64,000 nucleotides of DNA from Streptomyces alanosinicus (GTDB lineage: Bacteria > Actinomycetota > Actinomycetes > Streptomycetales > Streptomycetaceae): positions 1 through 64,000 of the forward strand of contig NZ_BMVG01000038.1 of NCBI RefSeq assembly GCF_014650595.1. The letters run 5' to 3'. Position 1 is the first letter of the stretch. Each line of letters opens with the position of its first letter. Below the pieces are notes generated by a model that was not told the origin of the DNA, ran no database searches, and saw only the letters and a program-made list of their open reading frames with translations. This document shows, piece by piece, positions 33,517 through 41,928 of the stretch. The translations under genes were made by a program, and so were the position numbers.

Positions 33517-34170
33517 GTGACCGATGCGACAGAGCCCTTCCTGCGCCCGACCCGCACCTCCTACGACGCGATCGCCAAGGACTACGCGGCCCAGTTCCCG
33601 GCCGGCGGCCTCCATCCGCTGGACACCGCCCTGATCAGCGCCTTCGCCGAGCTGGCCACCGCACACGGCACGGCCCCGGTGGCCGACCTGGGTAGCGGCC
33701 CCGGTCATGTCACCGCGCTGCTGGACGGGCTGGGTGTGCCGTCCTTCGGGGTCGACCTCTCCCCCGCCATGGTGGCACTGGCCCGGGACACCTATCCCCA
33801 ACTCCGGTTCCATGTCGGCTCGATGACGTCTCTGGACCTGCCCGATGCCACCTTGAGCGGCATCCTCGCCCTGTACTCGACGATCCATGTGCCCGACGCC
33901 CACCTGCCGACGGCCTTCGCGGAGTTCCAGCGCACCCTGCTGCCCGGCGGCCACGCCCTCCTCGCCTTCCAGACCGGCGAGGAGCCCGGCCGCCTCCACC
34001 TGCCGGAGCGCTTCGGCCACGAGATCGACCTCGACTACTACTGGCGCACCCCGGAGCAGGTCATCGAAGGGCTGGCGGAAGCCGGCCTGGAGCTGGTCGC
34101 CGGGGTACGCCGCGAGCCGACCGGCGAGGAGAGCCGGGCACGGGCGTTCGTGCTGGTCCGTAAGGCGTAG
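33517..34170 (+). CDS. SAM-dependent methyltransferase (class I)
   Basis: A 217-residue methyltransferase. The SAM-binding motif I is VADLGSGPGHVTALLDGLG, followed by FGVDLSPAMVALARD (acidic loop) and motif IV-like GILALYSTIHVPD. The final third contains a substrate cap. GTG start at VTDATEPF; upstream in-frame sequence lacks family similarity. The acceptor is unknown. It stands alone between the divergent amidohydrolase and the nonulosonate cluster. Confidence 0.85.
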   Translation: MTDATEPFLRPTRTSYDAIAKDYAAQFPAGGLHPLDTALISAFAELATAHGTAPVADLGSGPGHVTALLDGLGVPSFGVDLSPAMVALARDTYPQLRFHVGSMTSLDLPDATLSGILALYSTIHVPDAHLPTAFAEFQRTLLPGGHALLAFQTGEEPGRLHLPERFGHEIDLDYYWRTPEQVIEGLAEAGLELVAGVRREPTGEESRARAFVLVRKA

Positions 34171-34510
34171 CCGGCGCGCACGGCCGGCGTACGCCCCACG
34201 CCGCGGGAGCCGGACCGGATCGTGACCGGGCTCGCGGGGCCCGAGCCGACCTGGTGCGTCGCCACGTCGTCGTGGCGGCCGCCATCGGCTCCAGGACGTC
34301 ACGACGAACGGCGCGGTCAGCCGTCCACCGCCATCCGCACCACCGCGCTGTGTCCGGAGCTCGTGGTCGGTGGTGCAGGACTGGACACCGTTGCTGTCCG
34401 TGGTGCAGGACTCGCCGGTGCGCTTGTCGACGACCGTGCCTTCGCCAACTCCGGTCCTGCATTTCGGAGTTGATGGCGTGGCCACCCTCGACAACCGGAG
34501 GCCCGGCGCG
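34171..34510. other. Intergenic region with possible gene remnant
   Basis: About 340 bases without a convincing gene. On the minus strand a frame starting near 34494 encodes KCRTGVGEGTVVDKRTGES followed by CTTDSNGVQSCTTDHE, a Cys-bearing segment that looks like part of a secreted protein. The frame then turns into low-complexity sequence. It may be a decayed small gene. Confidence 0.35.
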
Positions 34511-35659
34511 CTACGCCGGTGTCACCGCCGCCAGTCGGTGGACGTCGCGGGCCGTTCCCGTCACGCCTGACAGGAAGCCCTGGGCGCGGGGGGAGGCGTT
34601 CTCGGTCAGCCATGAGGGGTCGATGTCGCAGACGGCGACCCGGACGCCGGTGCCCACGAGGGCCAGTGGCAGGGTGTGGACGACCGTGGAGGGGAAGCTG
34701 AGGATCGTACGGCCGATGGGGCCGCGGCGGGCGATCAGTTCCAGGGGGAGGTCCGGGCGGACGATCTCCAGGCCGGTCTCGGCGGCCAGGCGGTGGAGTT
34801 TCTCCGTGCTCTCGCGGCGGTGGGCGAAGTAGCGGGTCGTGCCGTGGGCCTTGGAGAGAGCGCGGACCGCGTCCAGGTAGCGGTCGCCGTCCACGACGCC
34901 CGTCTCCACCAGGGACGTGCCCACCATGTCCGCGCCCTTGGTGATGCGGGGCGGGCCGAAGCGGGCGCGGGTCCAGGAGAAGTCGTTGACCGTGACCGTC
35001 ACCCCGTCCGGGGTCTCGGTCACCGGCATGGAGGAGAAGACCTCCACCCGGCGGTGGGCGCTGGGCGTCAGCCGGCGGCGGGCCGAGGAGGAGACCGGGG
35101 CGAAGAGGAGGTCACGGGGGCCGGGGCGGCCGCCCTTGCGGTGCCAGCGGACCAGGCGTTCGCCGCGGGCGAGTTGCGCGACGAACTCCATCGTCGCCGT
35201 GCCGTCGTCCACCACGATCAGGTCATGGGCGCGGGTGATCGTCAGCAGGAGTTGTACGTAGCGGGAGAAGGGGTCTCCCATCACGATGCGGTCGGCGCGG
35301 CGGAGCGCGCCCGCCAGGCCGCCGATCGTCGAGAAGGGCGCCGTCGTGCCGCCCCGCGCCTCCTCCCAGCGCACCCGGTACCCCTCGTCCCGGGCCAGGT
35401 CCGCCATGCGGCGCAGTTGGCCCCGGGTCATGGGGTCGGTCGGGGACAGCACGACGACCGTGAGCTCCGCACCGGCCGGTGGCGGTACGTCGGCCACCGT
35501 CCGCCGTATCTGCGCGGGCACGGACCCCAGTGGATCCGGATCCGCGCCGCGCAGGCCCTGCAGATGCGCCCACTCCAGCACGTTCAGCAGCTGGACCGGG
35601 CTCTCCACGAAGGCGAGCGTGCGGGGTGGGTGGCCGGCGTGACCGGCGCGGGGGCTCAT
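34511..35659 (-). CDS. Alpha-2,8-polysialyltransferase-like protein, copy 1
   Basis: A 382-residue protein. The N-terminal LAFVESPVQLLNVLEWAHLQ is the entry motif of the bacterial polysialyltransferase-like family (PF07388 type). Mid-protein segments IVVDDGTATMEFVAQLARGE and RYFAHRRESTEKL match its nucleotide-sugar-binding half, and a FPSTVVHTLPLALVGTG segment follows. Family members transfer nonulosonic acids (sialate, Kdn) from CMP donors. The ATG lies 63 bases upstream-gap from neuB, in the same direction, so both are probably co-transcribed. The transferred sugar is inferred from the adjacent neuB/neuA genes. Confidence 0.75.
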   Translation of the reverse strand: MSPRAGHAGHPPRTLAFVESPVQLLNVLEWAHLQGLRGADPDPLGSVPAQIRRTVADVPPPAGAELTVVVLSPTDPMTRGQLRRMADLARDEGYRVRWEEARGGTTAPFSTIGGLAGALRRADRIVMGDPFSRYVQLLLTITRAHDLIVVDDGTATMEFVAQLARGERLVRWHRKGGRPGPRDLLFAPVSSSARRRLTPSAHRRVEVFSSMPVTETPDGVTVTVNDFSWTRARFGPPRITKGADMVGTSLVETGVVDGDRYLDAVRALSKAHGTTRYFAHRRESTEKLHRLAAETGLEIVRPDLPLELIARRGPIGRTILSFPSTVVHTLPLALVGTGVRVAVCDIDPSWLTENASPRAQGFLSGVTGTARDVHRLAAVTPA

Positions 35660-35721
35660 CGGCGTACGACCGTCCCGTCGTAGGGGAACCCGTGAGGGAA
35701 CCAGTAAAGCGATCAGAACAC

Positions 35722-36660
35722 TCAGACCGTGACCGGCTCGCCCGCGGCCGCGGCGATCTCCGCCTCGGCGACGACGCCGGCGACGCGGCGCAGCTTCTTC
35801 ATCGGGCCCATCTCGGAGTCGTAGACCTTCTTGACGCCGTCGCCGAGGGAGGCCTCGATGGTGCGGATGTCGCGGACGAGGCGGGTGAGGCCCTGCGGCT
35901 CGACGGAGGCGGCCTGGTCGGAGCCCCACATCGCGCGGTCGAGGGTGATGTGGCGCTCGACGAACGTGGCGCCGAGGGCGACGGCGGCCAGCGTGGTCTG
36001 CAGGCCGGTCTCGTGGCCGGAGTAGCCGATCGGGACGTTCGGGTACTCCTTCTCCAGCGTGTTGATCACGCGGAGGTTGAGCTCCTCGGCCTTCGCGGGG
36101 TAGGTCGAGGTGGCGTGGCACATCAGGATGTTGTCCGAGCCGAGGACCTCGACCGCGTGGCGGATCTGCTTCGGGGTGGACATGCCCGTGGAGAGGATGA
36201 CCGCGCGGCCGGTGGCGCGCAGGGCCTTCAGCAGCTCGTCGTCCGTCAGCGACGCGGAGGCGACCTTGTGGGCGGGGACGTCGAACTTCTCCAGGAAGGC
36301 GACGGCCTCGGTGTCCCACGGGGAGGCGAACCAGTCGATGTTCTTGCTCTTGCAGTACTCGTCGATCTGGCGGTACTCGTCCTCGCCGAACTCCACGCGG
36401 TGGCGGTAGTCGATGTAGGTCATCCGGCCCCAGGGGGTGTCGCGCTCGATGTCCCACTGGTCGCGCGGGGTGCAGATCTCCGGGGTGCGCTTCTGGAACT
36501 TGACGGCGTCGCAGCCGGCCTCGGCGGCCACGTCGATCAGCTTGAAGGCGTTCTCCAGCTCACCGTTGTGGTTGATGCCGATCTCGCCGCAGATGTAGAC
36601 GGGGCGGCCCGGGCCGACCTCGCGCGAACCGAAGGAACGGATGCGGGAGTTGCTGCTCAT
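35722..36660 (-). CDS. neuB: NeuB-family nonulosonate synthase, short form
   Basis: A 312-residue TIM-barrel synthase that condenses phosphoenolpyruvate with a hexosamine or hexose derivative to make sialate, Kdn or a 9-phosphate. Motifs: CGEIGINHNGELENAFKLID, KFQKRTPEICTPR, FASPWDTEAVAFL, ILSTGMSTPKQI, CHATSTYPAKAEELNL, IGYSGHETGLQTTL and FVERHITLDRAMWGSD. The usual C-terminal SAF (antifreeze-like) domain of ~60 residues is missing; the chain ends soon after KKVYDSEMGPMKKLRR. AAGGA precedes the ATG, 27 codons inside the longest frame. neuA follows upstream by 13 bases. Confidence 0.9.
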   Translation of the reverse strand: MSSNSRIRSFGSREVGPGRPVYICGEIGINHNGELENAFKLIDVAAEAGCDAVKFQKRTPEICTPRDQWDIERDTPWGRMTYIDYRHRVEFGEDEYRQIDEYCKSKNIDWFASPWDTEAVAFLEKFDVPAHKVASASLTDDELLKALRATGRAVILSTGMSTPKQIRHAVEVLGSDNILMCHATSTYPAKAEELNLRVINTLEKEYPNVPIGYSGHETGLQTTLAAVALGATFVERHITLDRAMWGSDQAASVEPQGLTRLVRDIRTIEASLGDGVKKVYDSEMGPMKKLRRVAGVVAEAEIAAAAGEPVTV

Positions 36661-36673
36661 GGGGGAGATTTCC

Positions 36674-37939
36674 TTACTTGGGGAGGGAATCGAGAGAGGG
36701 GCCGAGGATCCAGCTGGCGATCTCTCGGATCGCGCCGTCACCGCCGGGGAGGGTGGTGACCGCGCGTGCGGCGCCGCGTACGACGTCGTGGGCGCTCGCG
36801 ACCGCCACGGGCCAGCCGACGAGGGCGAAGCACGGCAGGTCGTTGACGTCGTTGCCGACGTAGAGCACGCGCTCCGGCGCGATGCCCTGCTCCTCGCACC
36901 ACTGCTTCAGCGCGAGGTCCTTGCGGTCGATGCCGTGCAGCACCGGGAGCTTGAGCTTCCGGGCGCGGGCGGCGACCACAGGGTTCTGTTCCGTGGACAG
37001 GATCAGCATCTTCAGGCCGCTCTTGCGCAGGGCCGCGATGCCGAGTCCGTCTCCGCGGTGCACGGAGACGACCTCCCGTCCTTCGGAGTCGATCAGCACC
37101 CGGTCGTCGGTCTGGGTGCCGTCGAAGTCCAGTACGACCGCGTCGATGTCGTCGGCGGCCGGCAGCGAACCGATGGGGGTCCCCCCGCTCGAGCGAAGCC
37201 GAGAGTGGGGGAGGTCCGCGTCGAACAGGGGGGCCAGCGCGCGGGCGCGGGCCAGGTCGTGCGGGTCGTCGATCTCCAGCACGCGCGCGGGGTCGGTGTG
37301 CACCACTTCGGTACGGCCGAAGAAGCGGTGCCGGTGCTCGCGGAAGCCGGCCGCGGCCATCGCGTAGGCGGCGCCGGTCTCCAGGAAGTCCTGGGGGCGG
37401 TCCTGGCGCCGGGGCCGGAAGGACTTGTCGTGGTTGACGCCCACGCCGCCCTCGGCCTCCTGGTCGGCCTCCCGCCAGACGAAGCCGTGGAAGGGGGCCA
37501 CGGTGACGGCCGTGTCCGCGCCGTTCTCGACGATCGCGCCGGCCACCCCGTCGATGTCCTCGCGGACGATGAACGGGCTGGTGCACTGCACGAGCAGGAC
37601 CACGTCGACCGGCGCGCCGTGCAGCGCCTCGTGGGCGTCCATGGCGTGCAGGACCGCGGCCTCGGAGGTCGCCGTGTCCCCGGCGATGGCGGCCGGGCGC
37701 AGCACGACCTCGGCGCCGGCCTCGCGGGCGGCGGCGGCGATGGCCTGGTCGTCGGTGGAGACGACGACATCGGTCACCAGCCGGCTCGCCCGGCACTCGC
37801 GCACCGCGCGGGCCACGAGCGGGATGCCGCCGACGGGCGCCAGGTTCTTCGCGGGCACGCCCTTGGAGCCGCCGCGGGCGGGGATCACCGCGAGCACCCG
37901 GCGCACCGCTGCGCCCTGGCCCGCTTCCGGGTTGGACAT
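36674..37939 (-). CDS. neuA: CMP-nonulosonate synthetase fused to a HAD (KdsC-like) phosphatase
   Basis: A 421-residue two-domain enzyme. Residues ~13-235 are a CMP-sialate/Kdn synthetase: VLAVIPARGGSKGVPAKNLA, VVVSTDDQAIAAAAREAG, LLVQCTSPF and FLETGAAYAMAAAGF. Residues ~260-421 are a HAD phosphatase of the KdsC type: AVVLDFDGTQTDDRV (DxD), LILSTEQNPVVAARARKL, and YVGNDVNDLPCFALVGWPVA. The fusion resembles animal CMAS and suggests 9-phosphate removal (for example Kdn-9-phosphate) plus CMP activation by one chain. The linker (SRLRSSGGTPIGS) is encoded by a repeat. AAGGAGA sets the ATG. Confidence 0.9.
   Translation of the reverse strand: MSNPEAGQGAAVRRVLAVIPARGGSKGVPAKNLAPVGGIPLVARAVRECRASRLVTDVVVSTDDQAIAAAAREAGAEVVLRPAAIAGDTATSEAAVLHAMDAHEALHGAPVDVVLLVQCTSPFIVREDIDGVAGAIVENGADTAVTVAPFHGFVWREADQEAEGGVGVNHDKSFRPRRQDRPQDFLETGAAYAMAAAGFREHRHRFFGRTEVVHTDPARVLEIDDPHDLARARALAPLFDADLPHSRLRSSGGTPIGSLPAADDIDAVVLDFDGTQTDDRVLIDSEGREVVSVHRGDGLGIAALRKSGLKMLILSTEQNPVVAARARKLKLPVLHGIDRKDLALKQWCEEQGIAPERVLYVGNDVNDLPCFALVGWPVAVASAHDVVRGAARAVTTLPGGDGAIREIASWILGPSLDSLPK
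37173..37214. repeat. Streptomyces palindromic repeat inside the neuA fusion gene
   Basis: The segment GGGGGTCCCCCCGCTCGAGC, then GAAGCCGAGAGTGGGGGAG, matches from memory an abundant intergenic Streptomyces repeat. CCCCC/GGGGG and CTC/GAG can pair. Here it stays in frame and encodes the flexible linker between the two enzyme domains. Confidence 0.6.
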
Positions 37940-37956
37940 GGAGTCTCCTTGGAAGG

Positions 37957-39279
37957 TCACAGCTCCCCCATCCGCCGGATCACCGGGGCGACCCGCTGCA
38001 CGCCGTGGCGGTAGGCGCCACGCGCGGCGCGGCGCACGATCTGGCGGACCGGGCCGGGCTCCTTGTCGGCGGCGGGCGCGCCGGGCAGCGGGACGCCGTC
38101 GGGGCCGAGGTGGTGCCGGGCGAGGATGCCGGGCAGATAGCCGGGCGCGGTCTCGGGGGTGTAGTAGGGGGTGAGGGGCGGCAGGCCGCCGGGGCGGTCC
38201 AGCAGCTTGGAGATACGTTCGCGCGCCGTGTCGAACGCGGTGGTGTAGGTGCCGTCGGCCGCGACGCCCTGCCGGGACACCCACTCCTCGTCCGCCGTCG
38301 GCCGGTGCCCGGCGTCGAGCTGGTCCCAGGAGGCGAGACAGCCGGAGCCGGTGAAGTGGTGGTTGCCGAGCACCTCGCGCACGCCCAGATCGGTGAGGAC
38401 GACCGTGGGGATACGGCGGTGCAGGGCCTCCAGGGCGGCCGTGGAGCTGACCGTGACCAGCAGGTCGGTGCGGTCCAGCACCTCGCCCATATGGCCGTAC
38501 ACCAGGCGGAAGTTGGCGGGCAGCTCCTTGCCCTGCACCAGCTTCTGGTACGGCAACTCCTCGATGTGGGTGGTGTGTTCGCCCGGCTTGGAGCGCAGCT
38601 TCAGCAGCACCTCGCGCTCGGGGTGCTTCCGGGCGTGCCCGATGAGCCGGTTCAGCAGGTACGTACGGTCCTTGCGGCTGTCCGGGACGGACGGCTGGGC
38701 CGCGAACACCACGGTGTACGGCTCGTGTTCACCGGTGTACGGCGCCCCGCCGAGGAAGGGCAGCGCGACCTCGGTGACCGCGGAGGCGTCGGCGCCCACG
38801 CCCTCGTACACGGCGCGGAACCGGTCCGCGTCGTGCCGGGAGTTGGCGAGGACGAGGTCGGCGCCGTGCCGCAGCAGCAGCCCGTCGGTGAGCTTCTCGT
38901 AGACGACACCGACGTATCCGGTGACGACGACGGGACGCTTGCCGGCGCCTGCCCAGGTGGCGCGCAGGCCGTGCAGCATGGCCTGGACGCCGCCGCCGAC
39001 GAGCGCGAGGATGAGCACGTCGTACTGGTCTTCGGCGGCCGCGCCCATGGCACGCAGGAACTCGACGCCGGTGACCTCACGCAGGGAGTCGGCGCGGACG
39101 CCGACCTCCTTCAGCTGGCGGGCTGTCGGGGTGGCGCGTCCTCGCAGGAGGTAGCCGTCGAGCCGGATCTCGGCATCCGCGGGAGCGAGGCGCTGCGCGG
39201 TGAGCGCACCCCACTTCCACCGGGTGTCGGAATCGGCGAGGACGGCGACCCGCAGGGACTTCGTAGCACTTGCTGGCAC
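37957..39279 (-). CDS. DUF6716-type putative glycosyltransferase
   Basis: A 440-residue protein of the DUF6716 type, common in actinobacterial nonulosonate clusters. It has a GT-B-like look: a Rossmann start (LRVAVLADSDTRWKWGALTA), LVGGGVQAMLHGLRATW, TVVFAAQPSVPDSRKDRTYL, LLKLRSKPGEHTTHIEELPY, LLVTVSSTAALEALHRRIP. The latter resembles the acceptor-side motif of capsule-type transferases. GTG start; the frame runs 13 codons further upstream. It lies 17 bases before neuA in the same operon. The donor and acceptor are unknown. Confidence 0.75.
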   Translation of the reverse strand: MPASATKSLRVAVLADSDTRWKWGALTAQRLAPADAEIRLDGYLLRGRATPTARQLKEVGVRADSLREVTGVEFLRAMGAAAEDQYDVLILALVGGGVQAMLHGLRATWAGAGKRPVVVTGYVGVVYEKLTDGLLLRHGADLVLANSRHDADRFRAVYEGVGADASAVTEVALPFLGGAPYTGEHEPYTVVFAAQPSVPDSRKDRTYLLNRLIGHARKHPEREVLLKLRSKPGEHTTHIEELPYQKLVQGKELPANFRLVYGHMGEVLDRTDLLVTVSSTAALEALHRRIPTVVLTDLGVREVLGNHHFTGSGCLASWDQLDAGHRPTADEEWVSRQGVAADGTYTTAFDTARERISKLLDRPGGLPPLTPYYTPETAPGYLPGILARHHLGPDGVPLPGAPAADKEPGPVRQIVRRAARGAYRHGVQRVAPVIRRMGEL

Positions 39280-39464
39280 GCCGAAGACGCTAGAAAGCCA
39301 TTCCGAGGTTCCGCCCAACCCGAATACAACAAACGGTTAACAGCGCACCGCTGAATGGCGAATCGGGCCGCCGGAACACGGGAAAAGAGCCTGGTTCACA
39401 GCTTCGCCACGTGCCGTTCACCCAGTATCAAGCACGCGGTCAAGACGAATGACGGGCTTCCCCC

Positions 39465-39470
39465 TAACGT
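39465..39470 (+). promoter_or_regulatory. Probable -10 element giving a leaderless glycosyltransferase mRNA
   Basis: TAACGT ends seven bases before the GTG start of the family-2 glycosyltransferase gene, and no ribosome-binding site is present between. A leaderless transcript is the simplest reading. Confidence 0.4.
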
Positions 39471-39477
39471 CCCTGAC

Positions 39478-40455
39478 GTGGTCAAGCTCTCCGTCATCGT
39501 GCCGTTCTACAACGTGCAGCAATACGCATCCGACACGCTCAGGAGCCTGCAGGCGAACGCGCGTGAGGACTTCGAATTCATTCTCGTCGACGACTGTTCC
39601 CGCGACGGGACACCAGAGATCCTCGCGCGCGCGGAGCGCGAGCTGCCGGGGGCTGTCTTCGTCCGGCACGAGCAGAACGGAGGGCTGGCGACCGCGCGCA
39701 ACACCGGTATCGACCGGGCGCGCGGCGAGTACCTGACCTTCCTGGACGGCGACGACTGGCTCGCCCCCGGCTACTTCGCGCAGCTCGTCTCGGCCATAGA
39801 GGAACTGGGCTGCGACTTCATCCGCACCGACCATGTGCAGTGCACGGCGCGCTCACGTCAGGTGCACCGGGCGCCGGTCGGGCGGCGCGGTGTGGTGATG
39901 AACCCGCGCGAGGCGATCCTGCCCGCCGACCGTTCGACGTCCGTGGACTACGCGTTCGCGTGGGCGGGCATCTACCACCGACGGCTGGTCGACAAGGGTC
40001 TGCTGCACTTCACCGACGGGCTGCGCACGGCCGAGGACCGGCCGTGGATCTGGAAGTTGCACCGGGAGGCGGATTCGTTCGCCGCGGTGAGCATGCTCGG
40101 CGTTTTCTACCGGCGCGGGGTCGCGTCTTCGCTCACCCAGATCGGCGATGTCCGACAACTCGATTTCATTCGTGCGTTCGATCAGGTGATCGCGGAAACC
40201 GCCCAGGACCGGGACGCGGACCAACTGCTGCCGAAGGCCGTCCGTACCTATTGCGCCATCATTTCCCATCATCTGGGATCCATCGAAAGGTTCGAGCCCG
40301 CGGTGGCGAAGAAACTGAAATCCATGAGTGCCGCGGCGCTGCGGCGCATGCCGCAGGACGTGCTGGACGAGGCGCTGGACTCCATGGACATCCAGCGCGC
40401 CGGCAAGCTGCGCCGGCTGCGCCGCCGTCCCGCCACCGCGGGGGCCGCCGCGTGA
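39478..40455 (+). CDS. Family 2 glycosyltransferase
   Basis: A 325-residue GT-A transferase. VKLSVIVPFYNVQQYASDTL starts the nucleotide-binding fold, and FILVDDCSRDGTPEIL, HEQNGGLATARNTGID and YLTFLDGDDWLAPGYF (DxD metal motif) follow. The C-terminal third, rich in Arg and Leu, is the acceptor/partner region. GTG chosen because family similarity begins there; the open frame extends 41 codons upstream. It diverges from the DUF6716 gene and is coupled to the next gene by a GTGA overlap. In the cluster it likely adds the neutral sugar of the wall polymer. Confidence 0.88.
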   Translation: MVKLSVIVPFYNVQQYASDTLRSLQANAREDFEFILVDDCSRDGTPEILARAERELPGAVFVRHEQNGGLATARNTGIDRARGEYLTFLDGDDWLAPGYFAQLVSAIEELGCDFIRTDHVQCTARSRQVHRAPVGRRGVVMNPREAILPADRSTSVDYAFAWAGIYHRRLVDKGLLHFTDGLRTAEDRPWIWKLHREADSFAAVSMLGVFYRRGVASSLTQIGDVRQLDFIRAFDQVIAETAQDRDADQLLPKAVRTYCAIISHHLGSIERFEPAVAKKLKSMSAAALRRMPQDVLDEALDSMDIQRAGKLRRLRRRPATAGAAA

Positions 40456-41786
40456 CCGTCCAGATCTTCCAGGCGTCGACCCTGTACGGCACGGCCACGC
40501 TGGCCGCCGCCCTGGACTCCGGCTGCTTCCGCCCGGCCGACCGGCGGATCCTGCTGGTGTGCAACAACGCGGCCGCGCCCGAGACCACGCCCGCGCTCGA
40601 CGAGGGACCCGGCTTCGACAAGCTGCGCGACCGCTTCGACGAGGTGATCTCGTACAACGAGACGATCTTCCCGTTCCACCCGGGCGGCTGGGCGCCCCGC
40701 GTGGACGACATGCCGCTGTGGGAACGCTTCCTGCGGCACGAGTGGCAACTGGGCGACGAAGACGTCGAGTTGGCCGTCGAGTCGATCCAGGTCAACCCGT
40801 CCCTGGCGCTCGCGCAGATCTTCACCGGCGCCCCGGTGACGGTCTACGCGGACGGCCTGATGAGCTACGGCCCCACCCGCAACAAGATCGACCCGCTGGT
40901 CGGCACCCGGGTGGACCGGGTGCTGCACCTGGACCTGGTGCCGGGCCTTACACCGCTGCTGCTCACCGAGTTCGACGTGCCGGGCGAGGTCGTGCCGACG
41001 GCCGCGTTCACCAAGGTGCTCGCCGCTCTCGCGCCCGCCGGCGCCGGTCTGCCGGAGATCGAGGAGCCGGCGCTGCTGCTCGGCCAGTACCTGTCGGCGC
41101 TGGAGATCCTTACCGCCGAGCAGGAGGAGAACCTCCATGTGCGGATGCTGAGGGGCGCGGCCGCGCTCGGGCACACCAGGGTGGTGTTCAAGCCGCACCC
41201 GTCCGCCCCGGCGAGCTTCACCCGCTCCCTGGAGCAGGAGGCGGAGAAGCTGAAGGTCGAGCTGACCGTGGTCGACACCCCGGTCCTCGCCGAGGTGCTG
41301 TACCAGCGGATGCGTCCCGCGCTGGTCGTCGGCTGCTTCTCCACCGCCCTGCTCACGGCGCAGGCGCTCTACGGCCTGCCCGTCGCCCGGATCGGCACCG
41401 AGGTGCTGCTGGAGCAGCTGGCGCCGTACGAGAACAGCAACCGGATCCCGGTGACCATCGTCGACGCGCTGCTGCCCGACCTCGGCGACCGTGCCGCGGT
41501 CACCGAGCAGCGCGCCGGCACGGACGTCGAGGCGCTCGGCGCGCTGATCCGCGCGGTGGGCTTCGCGATGCAGCCGAAGATCTACCCGCGGCTGCGCGCG
41601 CACGCCGAGTCCTGGCTCGCCAAGAACCTGAACGCGGGCACGGTGCGCTACTTCAAGCGCCGCCGCCTGTCCTCGCTGGCCCTGCCCGGCGGTGTGCCGG
41701 CCCAACTGGCGTTCATCCCGCGCAACGCGACGGTCCGCCGGGTGGCACGCACGGCACGCAGTCTGCGCAACTCCGTACGGCGCTGA
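40452..41786 (+). CDS. Alpha-2,8-polysialyltransferase-like protein, copy 2
   Basis: A 444-residue homologue of the polysialyltransferase-like family. VTVQIFQASTLYGTATLAAAL begins the chain. LADGLMSYG-type segment VYADGLMSYGPTRNK, FKPHPSAPASFTRSLE (the HP motif contacting the CMP donor) and LVVGCFSTALLTAQALYG complete the active core. A basic C-terminus (RRLSSLAL, RRVARTARSLRNSVRR) suggests membrane association. GTG overlaps the previous stop (GTGA). With copy 1 it could form a two-enzyme polymerisation pair, or one could be an initiating transferase. Confidence 0.8.
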   Translation: MTVQIFQASTLYGTATLAAALDSGCFRPADRRILLVCNNAAAPETTPALDEGPGFDKLRDRFDEVISYNETIFPFHPGGWAPRVDDMPLWERFLRHEWQLGDEDVELAVESIQVNPSLALAQIFTGAPVTVYADGLMSYGPTRNKIDPLVGTRVDRVLHLDLVPGLTPLLLTEFDVPGEVVPTAAFTKVLAALAPAGAGLPEIEEPALLLGQYLSALEILTAEQEENLHVRMLRGAAALGHTRVVFKPHPSAPASFTRSLEQEAEKLKVELTVVDTPVLAEVLYQRMRPALVVGCFSTALLTAQALYGLPVARIGTEVLLEQLAPYENSNRIPVTIVDALLPDLGDRAAVTEQRAGTDVEALGALIRAVGFAMQPKIYPRLRAHAESWLAKNLNAGTVRYFKRRRLSSLALPGGVPAQLAFIPRNATVRRVARTARSLRNSVRR

Positions 41787-41928
41787 GGCGAACGCCGTAC
41801 GACACCGAGGCGGGCGGGCCCAGCAGGGGGTCCGCCCGGCCTCGTTCACCTGGATGTCATCTCAACTATTGACTTATTTCAGATAATTTCACACTAACCA
41901 CCGAGACGATGAGCGGATGTTCGGGTAA

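Noticed and set aside
34511..36457. A 648-residue protein covering copy 1 polysialyltransferase plus the neuB region
   Set aside because: The upstream third is out of frame with NeuB; similarity starts at the ATG at 35659.
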